Assembly: GCF_016107395.1 (NCBI RefSeq)
Contig: NZ_JAAIKO010000015.1
Coordinates: 1-64,000 of the forward strand
DNA length: 64,000 bases
Direction of reading: 5' to 3'
DNA from: Streptomyces fildesensis
GTDB lineage: Bacteria; Actinomycetota; Actinomycetes; Streptomycetales; Streptomycetaceae
Shown: piece by piece, positions 53,980 through 63,900 of the stretch
Position numbering within the stretch: the stretch's first letter is position 1
Layout: each line of letters starts with the position of its first letter
The notes under the pieces: generated by a model
Seen by the model: only the letters and a program-made list of their open reading frames with translations
Databases searched by the model: none
Told to the model about the DNA's origin: nothing
Made by a program: the position numbers and the translations under genes

Positions 53980-54927
53980 GTGCCCTCACTGTCCGACGTC
54001 ATCGCCGCGCTCGAAACCCTCTGGCCCCCTCACCAGGCCGAGGAGTGGGATGCCGTGGGCCTGGTCTGCGGTGATCCCGACGCGGAGGTCACGCGGGTGC
54101 TGTTCGCCGTCGACCCCGTCCAGGAGGTCGCCGACGAGGCCGTCCGGATCGGCGCCGACCTGCTGGTCACCCACCATCCGCTGTACCTGCGCGGTACGAC
54201 GACGGTCGCGGCCACCGGCTTCAAGGGCCGGGTCGTGCACACGCTGATCAAGAACGATGTGGCCCTGCACGTCGCGCACACCAACGCCGACCGCGCCGAC
54301 CCCGGAGTCTCCGACGCCCTCGCCGGCGCCGTCGGGCTGCGGATCACCGGGCCCCTCGTACCGGACGCGACCGATCCGTCCGGCCGCCGCGGCCTCGGCC
54401 GGATCGGCGAGCTGGACATCCCGCTCACGCTGGCCGAATTCGCCGCCCGGGCCGCCCGCGGTCTGCCGCGCACCGCGGCCGGGCTGCGCGTGGCCGGGGA
54501 CCCGGAGCAGCTGGTCCGTACCGTCGCGGTCTGCGGCGGCTCGGGCGACGGCCTCTTCGGCGACGTCCGCGCGGCGGGCGTCGACGTCTACCTCACCGCG
54601 GACCTCCGCCACCACCCGGCCTCCGAGGCCCAGCAGCAGGGACTTCTCTCGGACGGTAGGCCCGCGCTGGTCGATGCCGCACACTGGGCAACCGAGTGGC
54701 CGTGGTGCGAGCAGGCCGCGGGCCAGCTCGACGAGATCTCGGACCGGCACGGCTGGGCCCTGCGGACGTATGTGTCGCACCAGGTCACCGACCCGTGGAC
54801 GGCCCACGCCCCGGCCCCGGAAGCTCTGTCCAGCACCTCTTCCACCCGCTCTTCCCGCCAGTCGCCCGAAGCCATCCTTCCAACGAGCGCCTCGCGCCCG
54901 CAGTCTCACCCAGGAGCCCCCCGCTGA
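53980..54927 (+). CDS. Nif3-like dinuclear metal centre protein
   Basis: A 315-residue Nif3/GTP cyclohydrolase 1 type 2-like family protein. Metal-ligand blocks are LLVTHHPLYLRG (His-His), VAHTNADRADPGVSDALA (Asp) and, near the C-terminus, DAAHWATEWPW. The N-terminus EEWDAVGLVCGDPDAEV is also typical. In E. coli YbgI the centre binds two metals; the function is not fixed. GTG start. The next gene starts in its last codons (CTGA overlap). The order Nif3, zinc ribbon, RNase H-CobC matches the mycobacterial Rv2230c-Rv2229c-Rv2228c set and is an actinobacterial constant. Confidence 0.87.
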   Translation: MPSLSDVIAALETLWPPHQAEEWDAVGLVCGDPDAEVTRVLFAVDPVQEVADEAVRIGADLLVTHHPLYLRGTTTVAATGFKGRVVHTLIKNDVALHVAHTNADRADPGVSDALAGAVGLRITGPLVPDATDPSGRRGLGRIGELDIPLTLAEFAARAARGLPRTAAGLRVAGDPEQLVRTVAVCGGSGDGLFGDVRAAGVDVYLTADLRHHPASEAQQQGLLSDGRPALVDAAHWATEWPWCEQAAGQLDEISDRHGWALRTYVSHQVTDPWTAHAPAPEALSSTSSTRSSRQSPEAILPTSASRPQSHPGAPR

Positions 54928-55667
54928 ACGCCGCCCCCGCCGACCAGATCCGCCTCCTCGAAGTCCAGGCGCTCGACTCGCGTATCCAGCAGCTGGACCA
55001 CAAGCGGCACCACCTTCCCGAGCACGCCGAGCTCGACCGTCTGAACGCCGACCTCACCCAGCTGCGCGACCTGCTCGTCGCCGCGCAGACCGAGGAGAGC
55101 GACACCGCCCGCGAGCAGACCAAGTCCGAGCAGGACGTGGACCAGGTGCGCCAGCGCGCCGCCCGCGACCAGCAGCGGCTCGACTCCGGCGCGGCGGCCT
55201 CCCCGAAGGACCTGGAGAACCTGCAGCGCGAGATCGTCTCGCTCGCCAAGCGGCAGAGCGACCTCGAGGACGTCGTCCTGGAGGTCATGGAGCGCCGCGA
55301 GACCATGCAGGAGCGGGTCAAGGAGCTCTCCCTCCGGCTGGAGTCCGTGCAGGCCAAGGCCGTTGAGGCCGAGACCCGCAGGTCCGCCGCGCTCAAGGAG
55401 CTCGACGCCGAGGGCTCCAAGGCGGTCAAGGAGCGCGAGATCGTCGCCGGCGCCGTGCCGGCCGACCTCCTGAAGCTCTACGACAAGCTGCGCTCCCAGC
55501 AGGGTGGCGTCGGCGCCGCCCGGCTCTACCAGAAGCGCTGCGAGGGCTGCCGTCTGGAGCTCAACATCACCGAACTGGGCGAGGTGCGGGCGGCTCCCGC
55601 CGACACCGTCGTCCGCTGCGAGAACTGCATGCGCATCCTGGTCCGCACCGCGGACTCCGGCCTCTGA
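54924..55667 (+). CDS. Zinc-ribbon coiled-coil protein (Rv2229c/CdsZ-like)
   Basis: A 247-residue protein with a long heptad coiled coil (residues about 20-175, EELDRLNADLTQL... KDLENLQREIVSLAKRQSDLE) and a C-terminal zinc ribbon. The four Cys ligands are in RCEGCRLEL and VRCENCMRILVR. These proteins occur next to Nif3 in actinobacteria. The start is a CTG overlapping the Nif3 stop (CTGA) and preceded by AGGAG seven bases upstream. It is uncommon, but no ATG or GTG in this frame gives a sensible N-terminus. Coupled translation with Nif3 is likely. Confidence 0.85.
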   Translation: MNAAPADQIRLLEVQALDSRIQQLDHKRHHLPEHAELDRLNADLTQLRDLLVAAQTEESDTAREQTKSEQDVDQVRQRAARDQQRLDSGAAASPKDLENLQREIVSLAKRQSDLEDVVLEVMERRETMQERVKELSLRLESVQAKAVEAETRRSAALKELDAEGSKAVKEREIVAGAVPADLLKLYDKLRSQQGGVGAARLYQKRCEGCRLELNITELGEVRAAPADTVVRCENCMRILVRTADSGL

Positions 55668-56902
55668 TGGCTCGTGGTTTCGTCGTCGAGGCCGACGGCG
55701 GGTCCCGGGGCAACCCGGGCCCCGCGGGCTACGGCGCCGTGGTCCTCGACCCGGCCACCGGTGAGACGCTCGCCGAGGCCGCCGAGTACATCGGCCACGC
55801 CACGAACAACGTCGCCGAGTACCGGGGTCTGATCGCGGGGCTGCGGGCCGCCAAGGCCCTGGATCCCGAGGCCTCGGTCCGGGTCCGGATGGACTCCAAG
55901 CTCGTCGTCGAGCAGATGTCAGGGCGCTGGAAGATCAAGCACCCGGACATGCGCCCGCTCGCCGCCGAGGCCAAGTCCGTGCTGCCGGCCGGCCAGGTGA
56001 CGTACGAGTGGATCCCGCGCGAGAAGAACAAGCACGCGGACCGGCTCGCGAACGAGGCGATGGACGCGGGCAGGAAGGGCCGGCAGTGGGAGCCCGGGGC
56101 GCCCATCGTGCGCAGCGAACTCGGGCTGGGCGGCGGCGTCGGGATCTCGGCCCAGGGGTCGGATCCGGGGTCGGCGCACGGGTCTGGTTCGGGTTCGGCC
56201 GGGGCTTCGGCTCAGGGGTCGGTTCAGGACGCGCTGCCGGAGACCGCTCCGACCGTGGGCTGGTTGGCCGCCGCCGATCTCGGGACGCCCACCACCTTCG
56301 TCCTGCTCCGGCACGGCGAGACCGCGCTCACGCCCGAGAAGCGGTTCTCGGGCAGCGGCGGCACCGACCCCGACCTGTCGGAGGCGGGCCGCCGGCAGGC
56401 CCAGCAGGCCGCGATCTCGTTCGCGGCCCGGGGCACCGTGCAGGCGATCGTCAGCTCACCGCTGGCCCGCTGCCGGCAGACCGCGGAAGCCGTCGCGAGC
56501 CGCCTCGGCCTCGAGGTACGGATCGACGAGGGCCTGCGCGAGACCGACTTCGGGGTCTTCGAGGGGCTCACCTTCGGGGAGGTGCGGGAGCGGTATCCGG
56601 CCGAACTGGACGATTGGCTGGCATCGGCCAAGACCGCCCCGCCGGGCGGGGAGAGCTTCGCGGCGGTCGCCCGCCGCGTGTCGCTGTCCCGCGACAAGCT
56701 CCTCGCGCGCTACGCCGGGAAGACGGTGCTGCTCGTCACGCATGTCACCCCGGTCAAGACGCTGGTCCGGCTCGCGCTGGGCGCGCCGCCCGAGTCCCTG
56801 TTCCGCATGGAGCTCTCGGCGGCGTCCGTGTCGGAGGTGGCGTACTACGCCGACGGCAACGCCTCGCTGCGCCTGCTGAACGACACGTCGCACCTGAGGT
56901 AG
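55667..56902 (+). CDS. Bifunctional RNase H / CobC-type acid phosphatase
   Basis: A 411-residue two-domain protein like M. tuberculosis Rv2228c. The N-domain is an RNase HI: VVEADGGSRGNPGPAGYGAVV (first Asp), NNVAEYRGLIAGL (Glu), VRVRMDSKLVVEQMSGRWKIK (Asp) and NKHADRLANEAM (last Asp). A Gly/Ser-rich linker of about 50 residues follows, with GSGSGSAGASAQG runs. The C-domain is a histidine phosphatase: LLRHGETALTPEKRFSG (catalytic His) and VLLVTHVTPVKTLV (second His). The family acts on RNA-DNA hybrids and, for CobC, alpha-ribazole phosphate of B12 synthesis. The start overlaps the zinc-ribbon gene stop by one base. Confidence 0.9.
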   Translation: MARGFVVEADGGSRGNPGPAGYGAVVLDPATGETLAEAAEYIGHATNNVAEYRGLIAGLRAAKALDPEASVRVRMDSKLVVEQMSGRWKIKHPDMRPLAAEAKSVLPAGQVTYEWIPREKNKHADRLANEAMDAGRKGRQWEPGAPIVRSELGLGGGVGISAQGSDPGSAHGSGSGSAGASAQGSVQDALPETAPTVGWLAAADLGTPTTFVLLRHGETALTPEKRFSGSGGTDPDLSEAGRRQAQQAAISFAARGTVQAIVSSPLARCRQTAEAVASRLGLEVRIDEGLRETDFGVFEGLTFGEVRERYPAELDDWLASAKTAPPGGESFAAVARRVSLSRDKLLARYAGKTVLLVTHVTPVKTLVRLALGAPPESLFRMELSAASVSEVAYYADGNASLRLLNDTSHLR

Positions 56903-56996
56903 TCCGCGGGGTCCGGTCCGGTGCGCAGCCGGTGCCATGAGTCCTACGTTGCCTGCCCTGCCTTGCCGCCGTCCGGCGCGTCCGGCCCTCCGGGGT

Positions 56997-57614
56997 TCAG
57001 CCGCGCAGGGCGGCGGCTTCGCGTGCGAGGGCCTCGACGCGACCCCAGTCCTTGGCGCGGAGCGCCTCGGCGGGCAGCATCCAGGTGCCGCCGACGCAGC
57101 CGACGTTGGGGAGCGCCAGATAGCGCGGCGCGGCGGCCGCGTCGATTCCGCCGGTGGGGCAGAACCGCGCGAGCGGCAGCGGTGAGGCGAGCGACGTCAG
57201 ATACGCGGTGCCGCCGGCGGCCTCGGCCGGGAAGAACTTCATCTCCGTTATGCCGCGTTCCAGCAGCGCGACCACTTCCGACGTCGTCGAGACGCCGGGC
57301 AGGAACGGCAGCCCCGAGGCACGCATCGCCTCCAGCAGCCGGTCGGTCCACCCCGGGCTGACCAGGAAGCGGGCCCCGGCGGCGACCGCGGCGCCGACGT
57401 GCTCGGGCGCCAGCACCGTCCCCGCGCCCACGACCGCGTCCGGGACCTCGCGCGCGATGGCGGCGATGGCGTCCAGCGCGGCGGCCGTCCGCAGGGTGAC
57501 CTCGATCGCGGGCAGCCCGCCCGCGACGAGGGCGCGGGCCAGCGGCACGGCGTCGGCGGCGTCCTCCAGGACGACGACGGGGACGACGGGGGCGAGGTCG
57601 AGGACGGAAGTCAT
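56997..57614 (-). CDS. eda: 2-keto-3-deoxy-6-phosphogluconate/keto-aldolase (Eda family)
   Basis: A 205-residue class I aldolase. It starts VLDLAPVVPVVVLEDAADAVPLARALVAGGLPAIEVTLRT and has VVGAGTVLAPEHVGAAVAAGARFLVSPG, GITEMKFFPAEAAGG (with the Schiff-base Lys in MKFFPAE) and PTGGIDAAAAPRYLALPNVGCVGGTW. These are the KDPG/KHG aldolase motifs. It cleaves 2-keto-3-deoxy-6-phosphogluconate to pyruvate and glyceraldehyde-3-phosphate. The start was chosen with AGGA upstream; an ATG three codons earlier is possible. No other Entner-Doudoroff gene is adjacent. Confidence 0.9.
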   Translation of the reverse strand: MTSVLDLAPVVPVVVLEDAADAVPLARALVAGGLPAIEVTLRTAAALDAIAAIAREVPDAVVGAGTVLAPEHVGAAVAAGARFLVSPGWTDRLLEAMRASGLPFLPGVSTTSEVVALLERGITEMKFFPAEAAGGTAYLTSLASPLPLARFCPTGGIDAAAAPRYLALPNVGCVGGTWMLPAEALRAKDWGRVEALAREAAALRG

Positions 57615-57706
57615 GCCCGTCATCCTGCCTGCGGCCCGGCATCCTGCGCAACGAGCGTTGCACAGGATGCAATAGAAGTGCCCCGTGCCGGGGTTCCGCC
57701 GCGGGC

Positions 57707-58495
57707 TCAGTGGATCTCGGTCACCAGCACGTCGAGCTTCCCCGGTGCCTGCTCCTCGATCACGAAGCCCAGGTCCCGCAGCGTCGCGGCGAGCTTCGCC
57801 GGCGTCTTCGGCTTCGCGCCCGACTCCAGGAGAGCGCGCACCAGCCGGCCCTTCGTGGCCTTGTTGAAGTGGCTCACCACGGACCGCTTCTCGACGCCGT
57901 CGACGACCGTCACCTGCAGCACCCGCACGGTGGCCGTGCGCGCCGCCGGCTCGCTGCGCGGCTTCGGCTTCCACGCGTTCGCGTACGCCGAGGAGCGCAG
58001 ATCCAGCACCAGGCCGTCGCCGGCCGCCTCCGGAACGACGCCGGCCATCGGCTCCCGCCAGTACGCGCCGAGCGCGCCCAGCGCGGGCAGCTTCACCCCC
58101 ATCGAGCAGCGGTACGACGGGATCCGGTCGGTGATCCGCACCGCGCCCCACAGCCCGGAGAACACCAGGAGGGAGTCCTTCGCACGCTTGCGGGCGGCAG
58201 GGCTGAGCGTCGCGAGCCCCAGTGCGTCGTAGAGCACACCGGTGTACAGCTCCCCGGCCGGCAGTGTCGGCGCGGTGAGCAGTCCCGCGTCCTTGGCGAC
58301 CTCGCCGCGCAGCCCCGGGCTCAGCCCGAGCACCTCGGCCGCCTTCTCCTCATCGCCCGAGCACAGCTCCACCAGCTCCGCCAGCACCGTCGACCGCGTT
58401 CCGGTCAGCCCGGGGAGCGAGAGCGACGCCAGGTCGACGGCGGGACCGGCACCCACGGTGGCCTTGCCCTCGGACGGCGGAAGCAGGACGAGCAC
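57707..58495 (-). CDS. yaaA: YaaA-family peroxide stress protein
   Basis: A 262-residue protein of the YaaA/DUF328 family. Family marks are LVLLPPSEGKATVG at the start, GELYTGVLYDALGLATLSPAARKRAKDSLLVFSGLWGAVRITDRIPSYRC in the centre and SHFNKATKGRLVRALLESG near the end. The E. coli protein lowers damage from peroxide and free iron and binds DNA. The start is ATG. The gene is divergent from the RNB ribonuclease gene with 67 bp between starts. Confidence 0.9.
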   Translation of the reverse strand: MLVLLPPSEGKATVGAGPAVDLASLSLPGLTGTRSTVLAELVELCSGDEEKAAEVLGLSPGLRGEVAKDAGLLTAPTLPAGELYTGVLYDALGLATLSPAARKRAKDSLLVFSGLWGAVRITDRIPSYRCSMGVKLPALGALGAYWREPMAGVVPEAAGDGLVLDLRSSAYANAWKPKPRSEPAARTATVRVLQVTVVDGVEKRSVVSHFNKATKGRLVRALLESGAKPKTPAKLAATLRDLGFVIEEQAPGKLDVLVTEIH

Positions 58496-58562
58496 AGCAG
58501 TTCTCCCTCGGACGGACCAACACGAACCGGGAGCAGCCTACGGCCCGTCATACGCTCACTTC

Positions 58563-60056
58563 ATGCCCCGCCGCCACCTGCTCGTCCCGGCCGCCGACGG
58601 AACCCTGCTGCGCGACGCGCTGCGTGCGCTGCGCGTCCGGCTCGAGGTGCCGGAGGAGTTCCCGGCCGCCGTGCTCGCCGAGGCCCGGCAGGCAGCCGAC
58701 CATCCCCGGATGCCGGAGCTGGACGCCACCGGCATCCCGCTCTTCACGATCGATCCGCCGACGTCCACGGATCTCGACCAGGCCATGCACCTGGCCCGTG
58801 GGACGGGGACCGGCACCGGGGCCCCGGCCGGGGGATACCGGGTGCACTACGCCATCGCCGATGTCGCGGCCTTCGTGACGCCCGGCGGCGCGCTCGACGC
58901 CGAGGCGCACCGCCGCGTCACGACCCTCTACTTCCCCGACGAGCGCGTCCCCCTCCACCCGCAGATCCTCAGCGAGGGCGCCGCCAGCCTGCTCCCCGGC
59001 CAGGACCGCCCCGCCCTGCTGTGGCGGATCGACCTCGACGCGACGGGCCAGGTCACCGCCACCGCCGTCCGCCGGGCCCGGGTCCGCAGCCGCGCCAAGC
59101 TCGACTACGCGGGCGTCCAGCGCTCCATCGACGACGGCACCGCGGAGGAACCCGTCGCCCTCCTCAAGGAGATCGGGCTGCTCCGGGAGGGGCTCGAACG
59201 GGACCGCGGCGGCATCTCCCTCAACGTCCCCGAGCAGGAGATCGAGCAGCGTCCCGACGGCGACGGCTACGTACTCGAATACCGCGCCCCGCTGCCCGCC
59301 GACGGCTGGAACGCCCAGATCTCCCTGCTCACCGGCATGGCCGCCGCCGACCTCATGATCCGGGCCGGCACGGGCATCCTCCGTACGCTCCCCGCCGCCC
59401 CCCAGAGCGCCGCCGACCGGCTCGGACGCGTCGCCGAGGCCCTCCAGGTCGACTGGCCGGCCGGCACCCCGTACGCCGACGTCATCCGCTCCCTCGACCC
59501 CCGGCGCCCCCACCACGCCGCCTTCCTGCAGGAGTGCACCTCCCTGCTGCGCGGCGCCGGCTACACGGTCTTCGACGGCGCCGCCCCCGAGCACGCAGAA
59601 CACGCCGCCGTCGCCGCCCCGTACACCCACTGCACGGCACCGCTGCGCCGCCTCGTCGACCGCTACGCCGGCGAACTCTGCCTCGCCGCCGTCGCGGGCG
59701 AGCAGCCTCCGGACTGGGTCCGCGCCGCCCTCCCCGGCCTCCCCAAGGAAATGGCCGAGGGCACGCAGCACGCCAACCGCGCCGAACGCGAATGCGTCGA
59801 CCTGATCGAGGCCGCCCTCCTCAAGGACCGCATCGGCGAGGTCTTCGACGCCTTCGTCATCGACCTCGACGACCGCGCGCCCGGCACCGGCACCATCCAC
59901 CTCGACGACCCCGCCGTCGTGGCCCGCATCCAGTCACCACCCTCCGCCCCCCGCCTCCCCCTCGGCCACCACCTGCGAGTCCGCCTCACCGAGGCCGACC
60001 CGGCCACGTCAACCGTCCTCTTCGCCCCGGCCCAGCTCTGCGGACACGTCGACTAG
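58563..60056 (+). CDS. RNB-domain ribonuclease (RNase II/R family)
   Basis: A 497-residue exoribonuclease. The RNB domain has TGIPLFTIDPPTSTDLDQAMHL (the metal Asp cluster), YRVHYAIADVAAFVTPGGALD, DERVPLHPQILSEGAASLLPGQDRPALLW, and the late HCTAPLRRLVDRYAGELCLAA. It lacks the N-terminal cold-shock domains and most of the S1 domain of RNase R (about 800 residues), so it is a short actinobacterial form. It degrades RNA 3' to 5'. The start was set at MPRRHLL with no strong ribosome-binding site. The RNase P RNA gene follows 17 bp after the stop. Confidence 0.88.
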   Translation: MPRRHLLVPAADGTLLRDALRALRVRLEVPEEFPAAVLAEARQAADHPRMPELDATGIPLFTIDPPTSTDLDQAMHLARGTGTGTGAPAGGYRVHYAIADVAAFVTPGGALDAEAHRRVTTLYFPDERVPLHPQILSEGAASLLPGQDRPALLWRIDLDATGQVTATAVRRARVRSRAKLDYAGVQRSIDDGTAEEPVALLKEIGLLREGLERDRGGISLNVPEQEIEQRPDGDGYVLEYRAPLPADGWNAQISLLTGMAAADLMIRAGTGILRTLPAAPQSAADRLGRVAEALQVDWPAGTPYADVIRSLDPRRPHHAAFLQECTSLLRGAGYTVFDGAAPEHAEHAAVAAPYTHCTAPLRRLVDRYAGELCLAAVAGEQPPDWVRAALPGLPKEMAEGTQHANRAERECVDLIEAALLKDRIGEVFDAFVIDLDDRAPGTGTIHLDDPAVVARIQSPPSAPRLPLGHHLRVRLTEADPATSTVLFAPAQLCGHVD

Positions 60057-60073
60057 GATGGGCGGCACGGCGG

Positions 60074-60478
60074 ACGAGCCGGCCGGGCGGTCGCGGCGGG
60101 ATCCTTGTGATCCTTCCGAGGAACGTCCGGGCTCCACAGGGCAAGGTGGTGGGTAACGCCCACCCGGGGTGACCCGCGTGCCAGTGCCACAGAAAACAGA
60201 CCGCCGGGAGCCGCAAGGCCCCCGGTAAGGGTGAAACGGTGGTGTAAGAGACCACCAGCGTCCAGGGTGACCTGGACGGCTAGGTAAACCACACCTGGAG
60301 CAAGGTCAAGAATGGGCCGCCGCAAGGCAGCTCTGCGCGGACGACTGAGGGCTGCCCGCCCGAGTCCGCGGGTAGACCGCACGAGGCCGGCGGCAACGCC
60401 GGTCCCAGATGGATGGCCGCCTCCCCATGGCCCGCAAGGACCACGGGAGACAGAACCCGGCGTACAGGCCGACTCGTC
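60074..60478 (+). ncRNA. rnpB: RNase P RNA (bacterial type A)
   Basis: About 405 nt. The conserved P4 strand GAGGAACGTCCGGGCTCCACAGGGCA is at 60117 and the second universal strand ACAGAACCCGGCGTACAGGCC is at 60450. The CR-I element GTGCCAGTGCCACAGAAAACAGACCGCC, AAGGGTGAAACGGTGGTGTAAGAGACCACCAGC and the AGGTAAACC segment are all present. The ends pair as ACGAG (60074) with CTCGT (60473). The RNA is the catalytic subunit that trims the 5' ends of tRNA precursors. It directly follows the RNB ribonuclease gene on the same strand. Confidence 0.95.
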
Positions 60479-60945
60479 CGCCGCCTGTAAAACCGCAGGT
60501 CAGAGCATGTTTCTTCGACGCGGACATTTCGACGGGGTCGAATCGGGGCCGTTTGAGTGGGCCGCCAGGGTGCCGACCCGCCAGTCGAGGCGCGAAGATA
60601 TTTGGACAAATCTGCTCAGATACGGCGCGATCATTGCCCGGTTCGGTCCGAGTCACGTACCGCCAGTACATCGCCATTTTGTCCTCGCCGGCTCGTAGGA
60701 GCATCCTTCACTGGACGGGACTTGCAGGGGATCGATGCCGACCCACCCTCGCCCTCTGGATAGAGCCGCCCGCCAGTTGATCGAGAGGCGTGGGCCAGGG
60801 CCGACGCGGCATAGGCCTGGGCTTATCAGGGTGTGCCACCGGGCGCGGGTGGGTTGCTCTCCACTGTGCCACTGACGCGGCTCTGTCATTAGCGGGAGGC
60901 CTGCCACAAGTCAGGCGTTGACGTACAGGCTGGAATCGTCCAGGC
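60479..60945. other. Intergenic without recognisable genes
   Basis: No gene is supported in 467 bp. Reading frames exist on both strands but lack a ribosome-binding site and recognisable product, and GC drops around 60590-60700. No tRNA or attachment-site structure was recognised. Confidence 0.5.
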
Positions 60946-60977
60946 GCTGGGCCCGCAGCGTGTGCTGCGGGCCCAGC
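60946..60977 (-). terminator. Perfect 14-bp terminator hairpin
   Basis: GCTGGGCCCGCAGC pairs exactly with GCTGCGGGCCCAGC around GTGT, 20 bp downstream of the stop of the large LamG gene on the minus strand. Confidence 0.85.
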
Positions 60978-60996
60978 GGACGATGCGACTGGTGGG

Positions 60997-63900
60997 TCAG
61001 GAGGTGCTGTACAGGTTGCCCGCTTGCTCGGTGGTGAAGGCGTAGGGGTAGATGCGGGCGTCGCTGATGGTGGCGTTGGCGGGGTTGTAGAGGGTGGCGC
61101 TGCTGGTGAGTTGGATGGCGCCGACGCTGAGGTGGCCGGGTGCGTGCCAGGGGGTGGGGTTGGTGGCTGCCCCGGCGTAGTGGCCGTTGACGTAGAGCGT
61201 TGAGCTGTGGGTGGTGGCGTCGTAGACGCCGGTGAGGTGGGTCCAGGTGCCGGTGGTGGCGGCGCCTGCGGGGGCGTCGGCGGCGGGTGCGGTGTTGGCC
61301 ATGGTGTCGCCGGTGGGGGTCATGAAGGTCCAGGTTTTGGTATCGGGGCGGTAGCCGAGGTCGAAGGCTTGGCGGGTGGTGCCGCCCTGGGCGACGAAGT
61401 ACTGGTCGCCGGTGAGAGTGTTGAGTTTGACCCAGACCGAGATGGTGTAGCTTCCCGCTGTCTCGACGGCGGCGACCTTGGAGACCAGGGCTGAGGTGCC
61501 GGTGAAGGCGGCTGCGCCGGGGGTGGTGCCGGCGTGGTTGGCGGCCCAGGTGACGGTGCCGACGGGTGCGGCGTTGTTGCCGCCGGAGGCGTCGTTGGGG
61601 GTGCCGTTCAGGAGCCATTGGTTGCTGCGGCCGGTGAAGTACGCGATGGCGGTCTTGGCGGTGCCGTCCGGAGTGACGCCGTCCCAGGTGACGATCTTTC
61701 CGTTGCCGGATGAGGCCCACAGGTCTGGGATGTTGTCGCCGTTGAGATCGCCGTCCGAGCCGACTAGCGGGAACGCGGCGGTGGTGATGCCACCGCCGAT
61801 CGCGGTGGCGGGGGAAGCAGTGACGCCCGTGACCGTGGTGTACGCGGTGCCATTGTCGTCGGTCGCGGCGGCGGTGGTCAGGGCGTACTGGAGGATGTCG
61901 CCTGCGGTGTGGCCGCCTGCGGTGGTGCGGACCCGGGCCCACAAGGCGGGTTTGCCAGTTGCGAGGGCGTCGCCAGGGATCATGAGGTCGTAATTGTCCC
62001 ATCCGCCCTTGGCCACCAGCGTCGGAGCACCGAAGGGGGAACGTTTGCCATTGGCGTCGTAGGCACCTGCGCTGGTCTTGGGGTAGAACCAGAGACTTCC
62101 GGCTTCGACGGCGAGGACACCGGTGGCGTCGGTGGTCTTCAGATCGGGAGTGAGGGTGGTGCCTGCCGCACCGATCGGGGTGATCTGGTTGGTGTAGGCC
62201 CAAGTGGCGCCAGGCGCCCAGGTGGAGCCGACAGTCAGACCGGGACATTCAGTCGCGGTACCAACGCAGTCCGGACGAGGCAGTTGCGCCTTGGCGGTAC
62301 CGAACGCCCCGTAATTCTGCGTGTCATTGGAGTAGTAGAACAGCTGCCCGCTGCCGGTCTTTGTGGGGTCGGAGTCCGGCTTGGTGGGGTCGGCGTCCTG
62401 GTGGACGAAGAGGTCGTCGACCGGAGTGCCGGCGGTCTGAGTGCCGCGGTGGGTGATGCGGAAGTTCTTCCAGCTGGTGCCGTCGGGTGCCTGGGCGGCG
62501 GTGGCGGCTTGGATGGCGGGGGTGGAGTTGAAGTTCAGGGCCTGGCTGTAGTTGAGCAGAGCGCCGGTGGTGGGGTCGGCGGCGAGGACGTCGGGGTGGC
62601 CGTCATTGGTGACGTCGCCGTAGGCCAACGGAGTGGGCGACCAGGGCATGTAGAAGGGGTACGCCGTGATCAGGGAGGTGTTTCCGGCGTTGTCCTCGGC
62701 TTGGAGGTAGGCGATGTTGGTGCCCCAGTGCGTGGGGTGCACCGGGACGGAAATCTTCGGGAGGGCGCTGCCGCACTGCCAGGCGGCGTCGGAGAGCGTG
62801 GAGTCCAGGCTCCAGCGCATGCAGGCCAGTGCGGAATTGACGCCTTCGGCCGGGGTGGGATCGGTGGCGGTGAAGGGGATCTGTCCCGAGTCGCCGACGT
62901 GCAGTGTGGTGGTCTGCCCGTTGCCGGAGGGCGGGAACTGGTGGGCGAGGTCGGTCACCGGGTTGAACGTGATGGTGGGTGGTTGCAGGTCGGCACGGAA
63001 GCGGCAGCCGCCTGCGGTGGTGGAGGGTAGGAGGCCATCGCTGGCGGAGACGTTCCAGCCGTAAGCGTGGCCGTCTTTGAGGGCGGTGGTGGGGACGGTG
63101 TAGGTGACGGTCTGCCCGGATGCGCTGTCGCCGCTGCTGCCTTGAGCGGTGAGGGGGTCGCCGGCGACGGAGTCGTCCCAAAGGCTGAAGTAGCCGTGCA
63201 TGGCAAGGCCGACGGGGCTGGTGACGGTCGCGGTCAGTTTCAGGCCTTGGGCGCCGGGGTTGCTGATGAAGGCGTGGGTGGTGGGTTCGGCGGCGAGCTG
63301 GCAGTTCTCCTGCGAGGCCGGGGCGAGGTATTGCGGGACCGGACTGCTCTTCAGGTTGGAGGGCGGGTTGGGGGCTTTGTCGTACTGGATGTACAGGGTG
63401 GGGTTGTGGGTCAGGTGTTTGAAGCCGTTCGCGTTGGATTCGTCGCCATGGAGGCCGAAGGCGAGGGCGCCGTTGTTGACGTATTTCTGCACGTGGGCAG
63501 TGATCACGTAGCCGAAAGGCACGTCGCCGGCGCAGCCGGAGTTGCCGGTTCCGCCGACTTGGTCGGTCAGGCCGAAGGGGGTGTCACCGCTGTTGTGGTT
63601 CGCCCAGGTGTAGTCAGCGATGGGGCCGGTGGCGTAGAGGGACACAGGGTAGGTGTCGGTGCAGGACCACGAGGCGCTTGAGGTCTGGGTGAATGTCAGC
63701 GTGGCGTAGTGGATTGTGGAGTTGGCGATGGCACCGAGGTTGTTGAACTGGTAGTAGGGGCGCTCGGTGTCGTGAGGACTGCAGCTGCCGCCGCCTGAGT
63801 ACGTGCCGCAGAGGCCCAGGGCGGGAGAGCTTCCCGTGTTGTGGGTTCCGGTGTGGGCGGATTGGATCCAGGTCCATTCGGGGTTGGTGCCGCCGAATGT

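Noticed and set aside
60480-60900. Possible tRNA or phage attachment site after rnpB
   Set aside because: No cloverleaf could be folded from the sequence and no integrase is nearby.
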